DNA of 32,366 bases from Choristocarpus tenellus KU-1152. Lineage: Eukaryota > Phaeophyceae. Position 1 is the stretch's first letter; every line of letters begins with the position of its first letter. The notes under the pieces are model-generated. The model saw only the letters and a list, made by a program, of their open reading frames with translations. It did no database searches and was not told the DNA's origin. Positions 1 to 13,900 of the stretch are shown piece by piece. The position numbers and the translations under genes were made by a program. The stretch is taken from positions 1-32,366 of the forward strand of contig CAXNAD020000070.1 in assembly GCA_964200185.2 (NCBI GenBank), read 5' to 3'.

Positions 1-75
1 CATATTTTACTGAATTCCTTATCATATGTACTATACAAAGCTGTACCATAGTATTAGGATACACTGTATTTATAG

Positions 76-1224
76 CCTCTGGAAAACCCTTTAGACCTTG
101 AGGGTAGGTGATGCCGTGGGTAGGGTGAGAATTGTGCTTCAAACTTGGGATGAGTATTATTGTATTGTATAAATATACTTCAAATATTTTCTTGTTTTGC
201 CTGAGCGGTATGAGAGCCGTTATCAAAGCAAGAATAACAGAACAATTATATCAAAAGCAAACAACGGAAAAAAATGGATACATACTGAATACCACGATGC
301 CTACCCTCTGCCCCCGACCAGTGCCTATGCCAGCTAAGGCAACAAACACACACGACATCCGTGTCAAGCAAACACTTGAAGGACCTGGCAGGCAACCAGG
401 AGTGGAAGCAGATAAGCTGAATAGGAAGAGGAAGAGGAAGGTTTATCTAATTCCTATGATCTTGGCGGATATATTCCTTCATTATGTCACCTTTTCTGTT
501 CCTTGTTTCCAAACTCCTACTAGTCAGATATTTGTTGCAGTCGTTAATGTTGTGACATTATAGGAATGAAAAAGAAAAGATAGAAGATGCAATAAGTGAG
601 TGAGTGAAACTTCGAAGCAACAAAGAGTGGGATCATCATTAACACCACCAGCATCGTCAAGGTCCTCGGGAATAATAATAATACCCCTTAGGAACACATC
701 TGATCTGTTACAGGCGACATGTCTTCATGGCGGTCTTATAAACACTATTGTGACCTTGGAAGTTCAAGATTTGATATATTTGTACTCCTTAAAAAATTAT
801 TATTTGGTCATTACGGTCCCTGATTGTTGTAAGACATCGCCGATCAGTTCCTTTTTATGCCATCATATTTATGATAATCAAAGTGAGAAGACATACAGCA
901 TATTTGACGACTTGGGCATCACGAGTCCTACACGTGCATCAGTATCATCTAGAGGCCTCAAGGTTGGAGCTATACATACAGTCGAGGTAAGCTACTGGAG
1001 CACGCTGTGCTGTAACAGATCTATTTGAAACGTTCTCATAGCTTACAAGAAAATGGGAAGATTAAGCACTAACATTAAGAAATCATTCACCAATCCACGC
1101 TGAGGATACCTTCGACTTCATCTACTTTGGCATTTTGGATCGACTCCAGGCAAGAAGGCTTCTTTATTATCCCCATCCATCCATCAAGGGATCAACTACA
1201 ATAACAACACATCTATACAACTGA
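76..1224 (+). CDS. 3' part of an unrecognised intron-containing gene (5' end outside the window)
   Basis: Five GT-AG exons with matching phases can be chained: 76-103, 322-440, 618-706, 899-986 and 1105-1224. They total 444 bp, ending in TGA after 147 residues. Exon 2 follows a strong polypyrimidine tract (CCCTCTGCCCCCGACCAG) and ends in a basic cluster, NRKRKRK, that could be a nuclear localisation signal. Exon 4 ends at a near-consensus donor, GTAAGC. Across it the protein reads GLKVGAIHTVE then DTFDFIYFGILDRLQARR, the most protein-like part. I do not recognise the family. The gene would converge on UTP10. Introns here (118-218 bp) are shorter than those of UTP10. The acceptors of exons 3 and 5 are ordinary at best. 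Exons 3-4 can also be read on the other strand, so the model is tentative. Confidence 0.42.
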
Positions 1225-1847
1225 TGCAAACATTGTATCTTTTTATCCTACCCCACAACTAGGGTGGGTCCCAAAACTGTAAAAAGTTAAGAGAAGGGCC
1301 CCAAATCGTCGACCTACAACAGGTGCACTTACAGTTACTCCCACTCAAGAGAAAGACCGAGCACCGGGCATATGGAGAGCAGTTGCTGAAGCCCGTTACT
1401 TCTCTCTCTAATCTACTCAACAGAATTCCCTATAATACTAGTGCGGAAGTCTTCAATGTGAAATGGATGAGGTACAAAATTATACAGCAGACTTCAAGGG
1501 TTCTGGACCACATGTGTGAGTCACTTTCTTTCATGATATGAGGCGTACATATTTTGCACACTATTCACCAATGATCGAGACAAAGCAGGATTAAAAAAAG
1601 TCTAGTGTACCTGGATTCGTTGAGACCAAGTTTGACAAGGTGAGAGTCAAACACAATGTCATTCTCCACGTTAAACCAAATACCACTCCCATCAGATTAA
1701 ATATTCACAACAAATAAGCCCTCACCATATTCAGAAAAAGGCACCACAGGTACAAAGCACTTCATTCCTAGTGCCACCTTATGTTCTAATCACTTCAATG
1801 GCCAAGTATATTTATCTACACTCCACTCCTATCTAGTATGGTTTGCA
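1225..1847. other. Convergent intergenic gap / 3' UTRs
   Basis: Between the stop of the tentative left gene and the UTP10 stop. It should hold both 3' UTRs. I saw no exact AATAAA on the minus strand just after the UTP10 stop and no convincing further exon. A 72-codon + strand open frame at 1323-1541 has no recognisable content. Confidence 0.5.
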
Positions 1848-1940
1848 TCAACTCAGGTAACTCTCGATCGATTCACCAAGAACTCCTTCGATATATTTCA
1901 CAAGCCTTCTGCACTCTCGTTCCACGTCCGGGTCACCATC
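1848..1940 (-). CDS. UTP10: UTP10 exon 29 (stop codon)
   Basis: Thirty codons plus TGA, phase 0, acceptor ATGGACAG. ELLE of exon 28 continues DGDPDVERECRRLVKYIE and GVLGESIESYLS, matching the human C-terminus (ECEEVEHQC, VLGEPLQSYF). This identifies the end of the protein. Confidence 0.94.
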   Translation of the reverse strand, partial: DGDPDVERECRRLVKYIEGVLGESIESYLS

Positions 1941-4900
1941 CTGTCCATACACAACAAGTTGGTTGGGGTACAAGTACAGCAGAATCATGAGCCTGTCATC
2001 ACAGTCATCAATATATTCCACAAACCAACGCTGTACCCACAGAAATATCATCAACTGCAGGCCTTGAAAGGAATGATTGCATCGACCTCAAATACTTCAC
2101 CAAGAACTCCTTGATGCAAGCTTCTATTACCAACAACACAAGTGCGACATACGCATTCTACAATCAACTATAAGTAGATGATACAAAGGGTTATTTTTTC
2201 GTCTGAATCATTTCTACCAAAGGCACATTTCAAGTCTTGCAAGAGGAACGCACTAGTGTCTTCACACACAATAAGGCACTGAGATCGAGAGAACTTCACA
2301 AAATACATTTCTTCAATCTGCTTTCCAAAAGGCATTTTCAATCAAGAGCTTGTGCGTTGCATAAAGGACCGTCGAAAACAAAGTGGGACAACAATCCAAA
2401 CATAGACAACAAACAATCAGGGAGGCGGAATCCTCTATGTGCACTTTCAGCTGTGATTAAATCAATTTGTCAGCAACATAGTGCTAATAGTTCAGAATAT
2501 CATACAGAGGTTTCTGTCTGAAAGGTTCAAGAAATGGAGTTACTCTCTCTACTTCAGTGTCACCAGTATCCTCAAGAAAAGAGTCTCTAAAAGTAAACAG
2601 TACTAACAAAAACAAAGAGAGAGAGCTGAGATACTAATCATTTACCATTACCTCCCCTGCCTACATGCAGCACACATTCTACAGGTGCACAAAACAATAA
2701 AGTAAACATTCCTCACCAACGCTTATCACCCCTCACCTCAAGAAGCTCACTGAGGAACGGAATGCACTCTGGCAGTAGCGCCAAGAATTCCTCCCCTACC
2801 ACCTCAAAGCACTGATGCAAGCACACAAGTGCTGCCACCCTCACCCCTGCAACATCTGATCTGGAGCGGAGCATTATGGCGTTTACCAGCCCCTTCCACA
2901 TTGCATCCTTCCCAACCGCAGCCGCCAGTTGGGCCATACATGGTGCTAAACACTTCTCTGCAAAATCCCGACAAACCGCCACTTTTCTTTTGCCACGTGA
3001 GAACAAAGAAGATGAACCATCACTGGGAACAGTTTCCTGTTGAGCTGCATGGCACTCCAGGTGTGCTACCAAGGCCGGCATTACCGAATCAAAGCGTACC
3101 TTGTTCACAAATCCTTCCCGGTCAAACAGGAAGCACTGGTGCAATGAAGAAATAATCAATCGGGTCATGTCCATTCGCCGATGCCAGGATTCTCCAATCG
3201 AACCTGCCCCATCAACGCTTCTGCTGCCATCCTCCGACTCAGACATATCCATATCTTCACTCTCCCCTCTGCTCTTTCCTGCCCGTTTCCTTTTTCCCTC
3301 CTTTTTCTGTGGTGCACCATCCTGGTTGACCTTCCTCCTACTTTCACTGTGCTCCTCACCCATGCTGCTAGCAGCTTCGAGGTCCTCCCGACAGTCCTCC
3401 AGTACATGTGCAAAGTATGGCGTAAAAATACTCTGCAGAAAATCCACAACAACGCCAACAAGATGGGCACAACACAGAACAAAGGAAAACAAAAATGGTA
3501 AGGAACTTCCACCAGTACTTACAAACACACGGGTACAATGATGAGGATCAAGTCTCTCATTGCTTTCCTGTGTGTCTAACAGAAGATACCACTTGGGCAA
3601 CCAGACCTAGACACAAACAAGTTACAACACACCCTTTCAAAAACGTAACCTCAAAAATCACAAAGTCCATAGACCATCATCATCCTTTCCTCAACATCAA
3701 GTGTAACACTGACCTTGAGTCCTGCAGACAAGCTCTCTAGCACTCGGTAGAATGATAGTCTCCTGTCCAGGCCATTAAGCTCGCTCCCCTCTCCCTCCCC
3801 CAATCCACCAGCCATTGACTTCCACTCACAAAGTCGCAAGAAGACAGGTCGCATCTGGGCCTCACTGAGGTGCATGACCACGGCAACAAGCGACTCAGCT
3901 GCCTCAGAGTCCACCAGGTCAGCACCCTCTAGTCCTCTACTTCGAGCGATGTTGGAGGCATACACCCTTCTGAAGTCCAGTGCCCTCATTATTAGGTTTG
4001 TGAGTTGTGGCAGAGCCTCTGCGACAGCATCTCTGCTCAAACCAGTCACAACCTGACCAAATCAAGCGTGTATTATGATGGGGGTTTATTGTCACTGTAG
4101 TGTGTATGCACAGAGTACTATACTAAACTCATGTATTCCACATTAGAGTTTCATGACATTTCTTGTCATGGCAACAAACCAGCAATGAATTCGTCCCACA
4201 ACAAAGCTGCGAATCACCCACACATTCAACAGCTTGGACAACCAACAACAGACATCTTATCAAAATCAACCAAACACTGCGTATCACAATTCTGAAACCT
4301 CCTTCCGAAACTACCACAAAAGAAGTCCTCAAAACACAGAAATGGCCCATCGTGCAGCAACCTTTCCTACCCGAAAACAACTTCTCAATCAACAAAAAAT
4401 ACTCCCTTGCTTTGTGCTAACAATCCAACCTACCCATTGTCACAAAGGGAATAATACCTCGCGGATGTATAGCATAAGACGCGCCACAGATTGGACGACA
4501 TCCTTCCCTTCCTTCTCTACCAGCAGACTATCATAACTCTTGCACATCGCTGGCACAAGCAACCTTGACTCCACTCCTGCCGCTACGAGGGTGGCTACAC
4601 GATCACAAGCTTGCCGGATACTCCCCCCCGGCTGATTTCCCGCCCCTTGCCTACATTGCAGTGTAACAACTAGAATCCGCACAAGGTAAGGACTCAAAAA
4701 GGTTGGCAGACTGGCAGCCACAGTTGCCACAGCTGAGAGTGCACTTGTCTCTAAAAGGGACGATGCCCTCTTTCCCTTGCTTTTTGTAACAGTTACGTCC
4801 TGGCTAACTTCAAGGGCATGAAGCATGGCTGGGAAGAATCGTGGAAGACATGGGAATGCACGTGGTCCCAAAACTGCACAAAGCGTTGCAAGGACCAAAA

Positions 4901-7900
4901 ATGCACTCGAAGTCAAGGGCGCACTGGTTGGTGTCGCCTCCGGTGACGCACTGGTGTCACCTGGATAGAAAAAAATCCAGTTTTGCAGTTGAGAGTGAGA
5001 AGGAGGAGCAGAACATGACCAGTTCAAACCGGGAAGGAGACCAAGAGGTCATGTATGTCGTGGCTGATGCTTGTAATGAAGTTAGAGAACCATCTCTACA
5101 AAAAGATCAACACAACACCCTTCCCCACAACCAACATCTCATACTGTCAACTTCATTCCAATTGACCAATCACATTCCAGCTACAACTACAAAAGCAAAA
5201 CAAAAATAAGAAAATACACCCACCTTGCGCAAGGTGATGTCCACCCTCCTCCACAATGACAGTTACAACATCAAGCACACTCACAAAAGCCTTAGGATGC
5301 CTCCGTCCCAGACTGCGAGCCAAAACATCCAGGCTCAGTAGAGCTGTTTGTCTATTCAACAAGCTTTCCTCCATTTGCCCCTGAACATCCGACATATCAT
5401 CGTCCCCGTTGAAACTATTAACCCCTTCAGTACTGCCAAGAACCTTTCGACCACGACCTGCAGCAACCCTCTTCGTATCAGGAAGCATATCCAAGAACAA
5501 GAACTCCTCTTCGGGAGATAGACGGAGGGGTGCAAGGCTGGCAGAACCACCTTTAACAACACCTCCACTCGAAGGGTCATGTTGATGGCTGGGGTCCAGG
5601 CGTCTTGTGAACATCTCCAGAGCCTTTCTACGCACATGCGCGTCCTTTTCAATCCATAAATCACAGGAAAGATTCAAGCGACACAAAAAAGATCGTTCAA
5701 ATGATATATCTATAGACTGTGGTGTAAGTGTAGGCAAATCCGCGACACAGACACCGGCGACGCATAGCCAGCGGTCCAGTACAACTCAACTGTACAACAA
5801 AATCTGCAACAACAGATACCCTACAAAGTAGTTACTATCATCTGGTGCAAACGTACCTCTCAAGGGAGACCATTACGGTCAATCAACCATCCTTTGAGGA
5901 ATAGTATTTTTCAGGGTAGACACGGAATGTAAGGTCGACTAGAAAGTGAAAGGATTCATAAACGAATTTCATTTCATTTTCAACAGAAGTCGACCTTTTC
6001 CTTAGTTTATTTATCATCAACACGCAACTTTGATGTATTTTTTGGGTTTGTTTCACTACACACTAAATATCCTCATTGTACAAGACAGAATGGACAGGGA
6101 AACATTTTCAGCTGAAAGAGGGAGAGGGAGAAATAGATAGGGGAGGAATGTACCAGGCCCGTATATCCACCAACAAGCTTGTCATTGACCTTGAGTGGGA
6201 AAGTTTTGACCTAGTAATTTACTTTGGCAGGTTTGGACAAACCAGAGCGGGTAGAGAATCCTGCTCTGGGGATTAGTTTCCTGCAGACAATATTCAGCGC
6301 CAACCTTTACAAGTTACAACAGATTCCACCCTCACCTCATGCTGGAGTAGCTCTTGAGTCACCACAATGAAGGATGGTATCGAGAAGAGCGACTGTAGAG
6401 TGTCCAACACCTTTGCAGAGAGTGACCATTGCATTCAAATATTTGACTGTTAAAAAAGAGTTGAAACTTCCCACTACTCACACCCATTACCTAAGAGATA
6501 GCAATATACGTTATAACATCACAGGTACACCAGTTTTCCAACTTTTGCTGAACAATCTTGAACCCAGAGATAGGTTGTAGCGGACTCAATCATCAATTCC
6601 TAAAAACATGATAACACTGCAAAACCCCACATATGACAACAAGAGGAAGACTTTTATAAAAATAGTCACTTCCTCTTACATTTTCATTCTGAATACAAGA
6701 AGCAAGTTCCAAAAGGTGCACATTAAAAAATACACCATACATCCACAACCTGTAAAAGTCAAACACAAACAACCTAACATGATACCCACATCATAAGCAG
6801 TTAGTCTCAGCTGTGTCCAGTCCACTGCCAACTTAGAAGATGATTCACCACCAGCTTGCTCGAAAAATGACAGCGTCTTCAACAGTAGAAGCAATTCCTG
6901 GTGTTGAAATAAAATGAAAATAGTTCAAATAAAAAGAACATGCCCAACAACGCTCATTCCCACATCCTTTCTGAGTCCACCGTCACCATTCCCTACGCAA
7001 CTTGGTTTAACATCCACTGAGATTTATTTACACCACGCATCACCTGTTTACCACCTACCTAACAGATGTTCTCTAGAATGTGATGTGAAAAATATGCAAT
7101 ACTTGATAAATGCATAGAATAATGATTTATTAGTACTGCCAGAAAGTATGTAAAGACAAAACCTAGCTTCACGATTTTACGGTCCTCTTTGACAAGGACA
7201 ACAAAATTCAAGGACCTAAAAAACTCTACAACAAAATATTCTGGCACAGGTTGTGTTGACGCCTTTATTTCACTTACCTCACACAACAGTAGAAACCCCC
7301 TTTGTGTCTTGGACACATCCATTCCCACCGAGCTCCCCTTGCCTCTTCTCCCATCAGACACATCAGCTGCTGCAATGCGATGAAGTAGTGGCTTGGACAC
7401 CAGGTGATTTACCAAAAACTCCATACACACCTTGAGGAAAACCCCAGATACACCCTCCCCGAGGTCAAGGACTGGACCAACATCAAGCGACATGAATCCA
7501 GCACCGTTCTCATCTGCATTCCCCTCACACCTTGTTACAGAAAAATAAATAAAAGTGAATGATTAAATAAAACCATGAGTACACATCAATCGCCAAGAGG
7601 AATATATAGAACAACAGTTTTAGAGGCGGTAAGGGGAGGAGGGTACACATCAATGCCCCTTATTTCGCAGACCTATTTCTGTGCGACACCCCTCACTCTT
7701 GATCTACCAAGCCTGCTGACAAAGATTTAACCCCAACCCTAACTTCAAAGGTGCGCAAGGACAATTTAACTAGTTAACCACTACTGTCATTTTCTGTACT
7801 ATGTACTGTGGCACTACACTATCCCTTGTTCAGGCCAGTGCCTTCGAATTGGGAAGGCAAGCTGTCCAATTCTTGCTCCCTAGGAATGCAAAAAATGACC

Positions 7901-10900
7901 TCCACCACCAGAGTTTCATTCAACACGTGACAATGTGAGGCAGTGAAGTGGTAAAAAATAATAACTATCTCAAGTCCACCTACCCATCATATGCCGAATT
8001 AGACAGGGGCACAACCAGGAGTCCTTCCTCCCCATTGTCGGCGCCCAACCCTTCAGGCGCTACAAACACCCTCATTGCTTTTTTGATCACCTCTAGGTCT
8101 ACCTTCCCCTCCCTTCTCGCAACTCCCAAGCATAGGCGATGGCAGGCTTGCACAAGGCCAACAAGGGCATTTACCTTTGAACACAAGCACGAGCAATATA
8201 AATACACACACAGATAGTCAACGGAGGAAACGCACAAGATCAAGGAACTCTTAACAATATCGTTTCCCAATGCACACATCATGTAACTTCGGAACAATTC
8301 ACCTCTGGTTTAAGACATTAAAAAGTTGCAACAAAATTGCTTATACCAGAATGTTTACATTAAAAACAACCGACATGTGTGCTAATCACTATTGGAAACG
8401 ATCTGAACATTTACCCACATTTAAATCAAACAATGAAAGCTACATGTTGGAGGAGTATGGTCAGCACCAACTCCTCTACTGTAATGTACGGATATCTGAT
8501 TATCCAGGTCCGAGTGAGGTAATAGCCGGACCAAGAATGCCCAGAATTCCGCCTTGTCAAGGTCCATCTAGCGCTACCCATTGGAAGCCTCACTGGCGGG
8601 TGAGAAAATAACCGCTTAGAGGGGCAAAAAAGGGCGCTTTTCTTTCAGTCGCATTTAGCTTCTTTCTACAAATCATTTTTGTACCAATTTTCCTTCACAT
8701 GCCAAAAGAAACCAAACAGGCAGTTCACACAAGCAGGAGTGGATAACAACAGTGGATAACACTAGCACACATTTGTCATGCAATGTATTGATGTACTGCA
8801 TACTTCCAGCAATTGAAATTCTACTGGACTCATGCATACATGATTAATCAGAGCAACAGATATCAACGCTCATTACCCCCCAGACAAAGGACACATTACA
8901 AAAAATCACTCTACAGTACTTACCAACATACAAAAGAAAATGCCCCAAGAGAATTTATACTCCAAGAATGATAACAGAGCCTACTCATCGCTACACACCC
9001 CTCAGTACATGCACCCACAACATACCTGTGAACGTGGCTCCGCACAGTGGCAAGTGTGATGAGCAAACTCAACCGTACGCACTTCATCCTTCTTCAACTG
9101 ACTTCTACCACCACCACCACCATCTTTTAACTCTCCCGCCATGTTTGTAACCTCATCCTTTGCAGCCTTGCACAGCAAAAGCGTAGTCACAATGTGCAAG
9201 CAATCCTCTCCCAGGGATCCCACTAGGGTTCCAAAAAGAGGTGTCTTGGAGTGAACCGGTGTGGAATCAAGGACCCTCACAAACACCTGCTACGTTTGCA
9301 GCGAGTGTGGATTCATCAGCAAGGAACATTTTATATACTCTTCAACAATACTACAGGGGTTCCTTCATTTGTTCATGTTCTTAGAAAGACAGAACCTCTA
9401 TCCACCATCCTTCACTTCTATCCAATAATAAATCAATCAACGCACAGATTGTTCTTTAACTACACACAAGAATAACCCACAAAACTCTCAAAGTGTTCCT
9501 CTTCTTCTACATTTTCCACATTTCTCAACACTAGTTGCTCTAGTATACTCCCCAGTCATCAACCAACACCCTCATTTCATAACAGAATCTCATACACAAT
9601 CTATTTCTAAATTGGCTTGAGAGTGGAGATCAATAAAAGTTACACTCAATACTTTGACTAAGTAGTACAATTATGACCAGTCAGAAGAATACATGCACTT
9701 GAGAATGGAAATATCCCTATACTTCACCCTCTAAAAGAAAAAGTACTTAATTCTTTTCAAAGACTGTTCGAAAATCTGACAATTTCGAGTACAAGCAGAC
9801 AAACTACAACTGTTCTAAGAGATATCCATCCATCCACCCAGTTTTCCTGTAACACTCAAAATTGTCTCTTTTTTTGGATGTACACCTACAAGATACTAGT
9901 TTCTTTTCTAATCTTGACCACACGCCAAAAATATTTTCCCTGCACTATCCAAATCCGCTCAACTCAATCATCGCTCACCTCCACAACATACTGAGCGCCA
10001 ACTCCAGACTTTTTCCCGTGCTCCTTGAGTGCTGGCACGATGGTTCTCACAGCCTGTTGAGTCAATCGCACTGACCCCTCTCCGTCACTTCCCCTCACAC
10101 CTCCGCTAGCTTCTGCCACTGCTGAGGCTCCAAGGACATCCAGAAGCACAGGCAGTCCTACAGCCATCTCCGCCGGGAACAACTGAGTCATACGGGCAAG
10201 TAACAACAGCCCACTATTTCTGCTCGTCAGAAAATGGAAAACAGTACAAAATACGGACAACTATTAAAACAAAAAATGAGACAAAAAGGAGAGGGTCCGA
10301 TACAGAATATCTAGCACAACAACATGATCAAGATTTTGTACTACACATTAAAAACAGAATTGCATACGGGCTCAAGTTTCAACAGACACGTCCAACTTCC
10401 TTCAACATTTTACATCCGTCGATCTTTACACAAACCTCGATATCTTGCTCTACCAACCTATTAGCTCTCGGTACGAATTGCAAATAAGATCAATGCACAC
10501 ATCTCTAGAGAAAAAATACTTGATCACATGAACCGTAGTCATTCTTGACATCGAGGAATGTGAACATTCAGCTTTAGTGTGAAAAGTATCACCACTCTAC
10601 TCTCAACAACGGGAAGCATCACAGTCCGTAACTGTCACACACACACACCTCAAAACAACAACAAGTTCATGCTTAGTAGTGTTAGGGTTCGTGAACAAGG
10701 CAGTAAGACTCAAGTTCGAACCGAACACCGAGATTTCAGCGTTACCATCTCTGACCACCCTTTGACATTACAGCCTGAAACATCCAACATGGGCAAACAA
10801 TCTACTTTCTTATGGTAGTGTTAGGTGCCTCCCTTCTTCAACAGAACATTGTCGTCAACAACCAACCTACTTTCTACTTGACATCGATTGTGGACGTTCA

Positions 10901-13900
10901 GCATTAGCATGGAAGTAGATCACAGCTTCTCTCACAATAGAGGGAAGGATCAGGTATGCATTTTGTCTTCCTAACGTCTCACAGTCAACAATTTATCAAC
11001 GGAAGAAACACACATTAAGCCGTTTTTGCACTACTGACTGCTCATAAGATTGAGCCACTTACATTCAACAGAACATTGTCATCAACAACCAACCTACTTT
11101 CTACTTGACATCGATTGTGGACGTTCAGCATTAGCATGGAAGTAGATCACAGCTTCTCTCACAATAGAGGGAAGGATCAGGTACGCATTTTGTCTTCCTA
11201 ACGTCTCACAGTCAACAATTTATCAACAGAAGAAACACACACTAAGCCGTTTTTGCACTACTGACTGCTCGTAAGATTGAGCCACTTACATACAAGTCAT
11301 CTTAGTCTAGCATAGGTTCAGACTATGTCACCTCAGGCTTTGTTCCATACTGGAGTCACGACCTAGCTCTGAATCCCCCTTAACACAAAGAAAATAAAAC
11401 AACTATGTATACAGATATATATACTATTTAAACTCTACAAACTCTAGCGCTTGACTTGACAGTACAAGACTCGGAAGACTAGTATTATAATAGAACTCCA
11501 TATTCCAAAAAAAACAAATGTACACAATTCGTTGTGCGGTTTATATTTTAGAAAGGTGTTCATCAAAATGTACTACATTACACTGTACCACATCTCATTA
11601 CTACAAAAAGACATCTCTGTCAAGCCACTTGATCCAAAATTGAGGTAAGTTTAAAATTATATTGTCATACACAAGCATGCACACCTCCCTTACACCTGTC
11701 AACGATTGGCCCTAACAAATTCAAATTAAAAAAAATCGACTACCTACAGTATCAACCAAGACACAATACAAGAGAAAAAAATACACTTCAAAAGTGTGAG
11801 GCACAGCAAACATGGACTTTACACTAAACATACACGGCAACAATGAAATTATACTACGCAAAAGGCGTTCAGCGCCAAGTCATCAATAAGCAGAGCATAT
11901 TAGGAGGCAATTCGTACCTTGTCTGTGGGCTTGGATTATCTCGTATGCACTGAACAACCGCTTCAGCATCATACCCCGCCCTCGTCTCATCGTACAAACC
12001 CTTTCCCCTCGACCAACCCACTCCCCGCCTAAGAATCATTTCTAGAGAATCTATCGTTAGCCACAAACAATACTCTGCAGCAGACACATCCACCGCAGTG
12101 CCTGCCACCGGGTCATCAGAACTAGCTTCTGGCCCAAGTGATGCACTCAGCAGAGGCAAGATCGCACTGAAGAGTGGCCTCACCAAGGCCCAAGATTGAT
12201 TTTTCCACTTTGTTTTTGGTTCTAGAGATTGTTTGTCCCCAGTACTGCGGTCAGAGGCATTGCTCAACGCCTGTACAAGCTCCATCACACCCGAAAGTGC
12301 TACCGCCCAGTCCTTACTGGTCGCATCCAACAAAACCCTCACAGGTATTTCCTTGTCCTCCCCTCCCTTAGAGGGGGTCACCCCTTGCCCCGTACGAGTA
12401 TCTTCCTCCTGAGCATCCAAACGCCTCTTTCGTCGCCTGACAACTCTCTCCTTGGCTGAGTCGGTCTTGAACAATTATTGTACATGACCCAGAAAAGAAA
12501 AAATGGACAACTTTTTAGAGAGGTTAGTTACCCTTTCAGCGAGACTCAAATATTAGACCATTGAATTAAAATTAAGTTGGCCCATCCAACCTCACAAACT
12601 ACAACGCTGAGGACAACAGCTACATATTGTGCTTCCCAAAACAGGACCATGCTCAGCATGGTCAGCACAGATCCATTAGGTTGACCTACCGCTGTTGTCT
12701 TACAAGGAGTCCCACCTTATCTCTAATCTTGGAAGATACGTTCCGTGACAGAAAACAAATGAAGCATGCCCTTTGAGAATTTTCTTGTACTTTACCAAGG
12801 AATAAAGCAACCAGCTATGCTCCATAGCGATTTACCTACATTTCCAATCATAGCTCGACATCAATTATCCTATTTACAATTCATCAGTGACAAATACATG
12901 AAACATACTAGCAAAGCCCTCTCCCTTGGTTCCAATGTCAACAAAATAAATGCATCCATGCAAAAACACCTGCAACAATATTATTTTACTCTGTTCGAGC
13001 ATCGAATTACATTCTAAATTAATCAGGTTTGCTTGGGATAACACAGACCTCAGTCAAATCGCTTACTCAAAAGGATTATTTTCTCTTGTCAAAATTCTGA
13101 CATGAGTGCACACACTTCAAGCTTTGCAAGTTGAGCGACCAAACCTCAAGACGCGCTTTACATACAGTACAACAGTAGTCCAGTCAGAAATTGTAACCCA
13201 CCAAAACCCAAGCTCAGTGCATTCATCTTATTCACAAAATTGACACATATTATCCTTCAATGATAGATATCCACATAGACCATCACATTTTGAGCAGAAT
13301 TTGCAACGAGAAGTATTGCCCAATCAGGCACCTATTTTGTTCAGAAAATCTTCCAACAAATCTAAACCCACTCCAACCTTCAAAATCATTTTGCACTCAC
13401 TTTCTTAGGGTGAGTTGTTCCACAACCACTCATCACCAGGGCATTCACAACCCTGCTAAACTCCTGAGGAGTGACACCCAAGCCACCAAGAGCATTTACA
13501 ATTCGCCACCGTTCTGTTCCTCCAAGGCTAACCTCCAGGATGGTCATGAAAAACACCGTTCTATGCACATACTTCTCACCAACCGCTCCCATTGCTGACA
13601 CAGCACTGTTTGCCACTGCCACCAAGGCCAGCTCCTGGGCCAGACCAGGTGTTCTTAGAGCCTCAATAAATAATGCTCTACCCTCTGCTTGGCCTCCTTT
13701 CTTGCTCTCCTCCTTAACCCGCCTACCGTTGCTTTCCCCGCAAACCTTTCTCTTTTTCTTTTTGTGTAGTCCATCACTTCCTTCAACAGTCGTTGAGATA
13801 TCAGTTCCCGAAGAGCAAAACAGCTCCAGAAGAAGCCTTAGAAGGTGTGCACAACCCTCTTTCGCCGCAATGGAAATAGCGCTTGTGCCTACATTGCTCT

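Larger units (their letters stand above)
10220..11917 (-). other. UTP10: UTP10 intron 18 (longest)
   Basis: 1,698 bp between exons whose junction is fixed by a conserved split Arg codon. It holds the 227-bp tandem duplication and its diverged relative. The remainder is A/C-rich on the + strand and unremarkable. Confidence 0.88.

Noticed and set aside
7728-7745. Telomere-like CCCCAACCCTAAC
   Set aside because: A single occurrence with no tandem repetition; it lies between exons 21 and 22.
10700-10725. GTTCGAACC, reminiscent of a tRNA T-arm
   Set aside because: Flanking bases do not pair as a T-stem, and no acceptor stem, D-arm or anticodon arm can be drawn around it.
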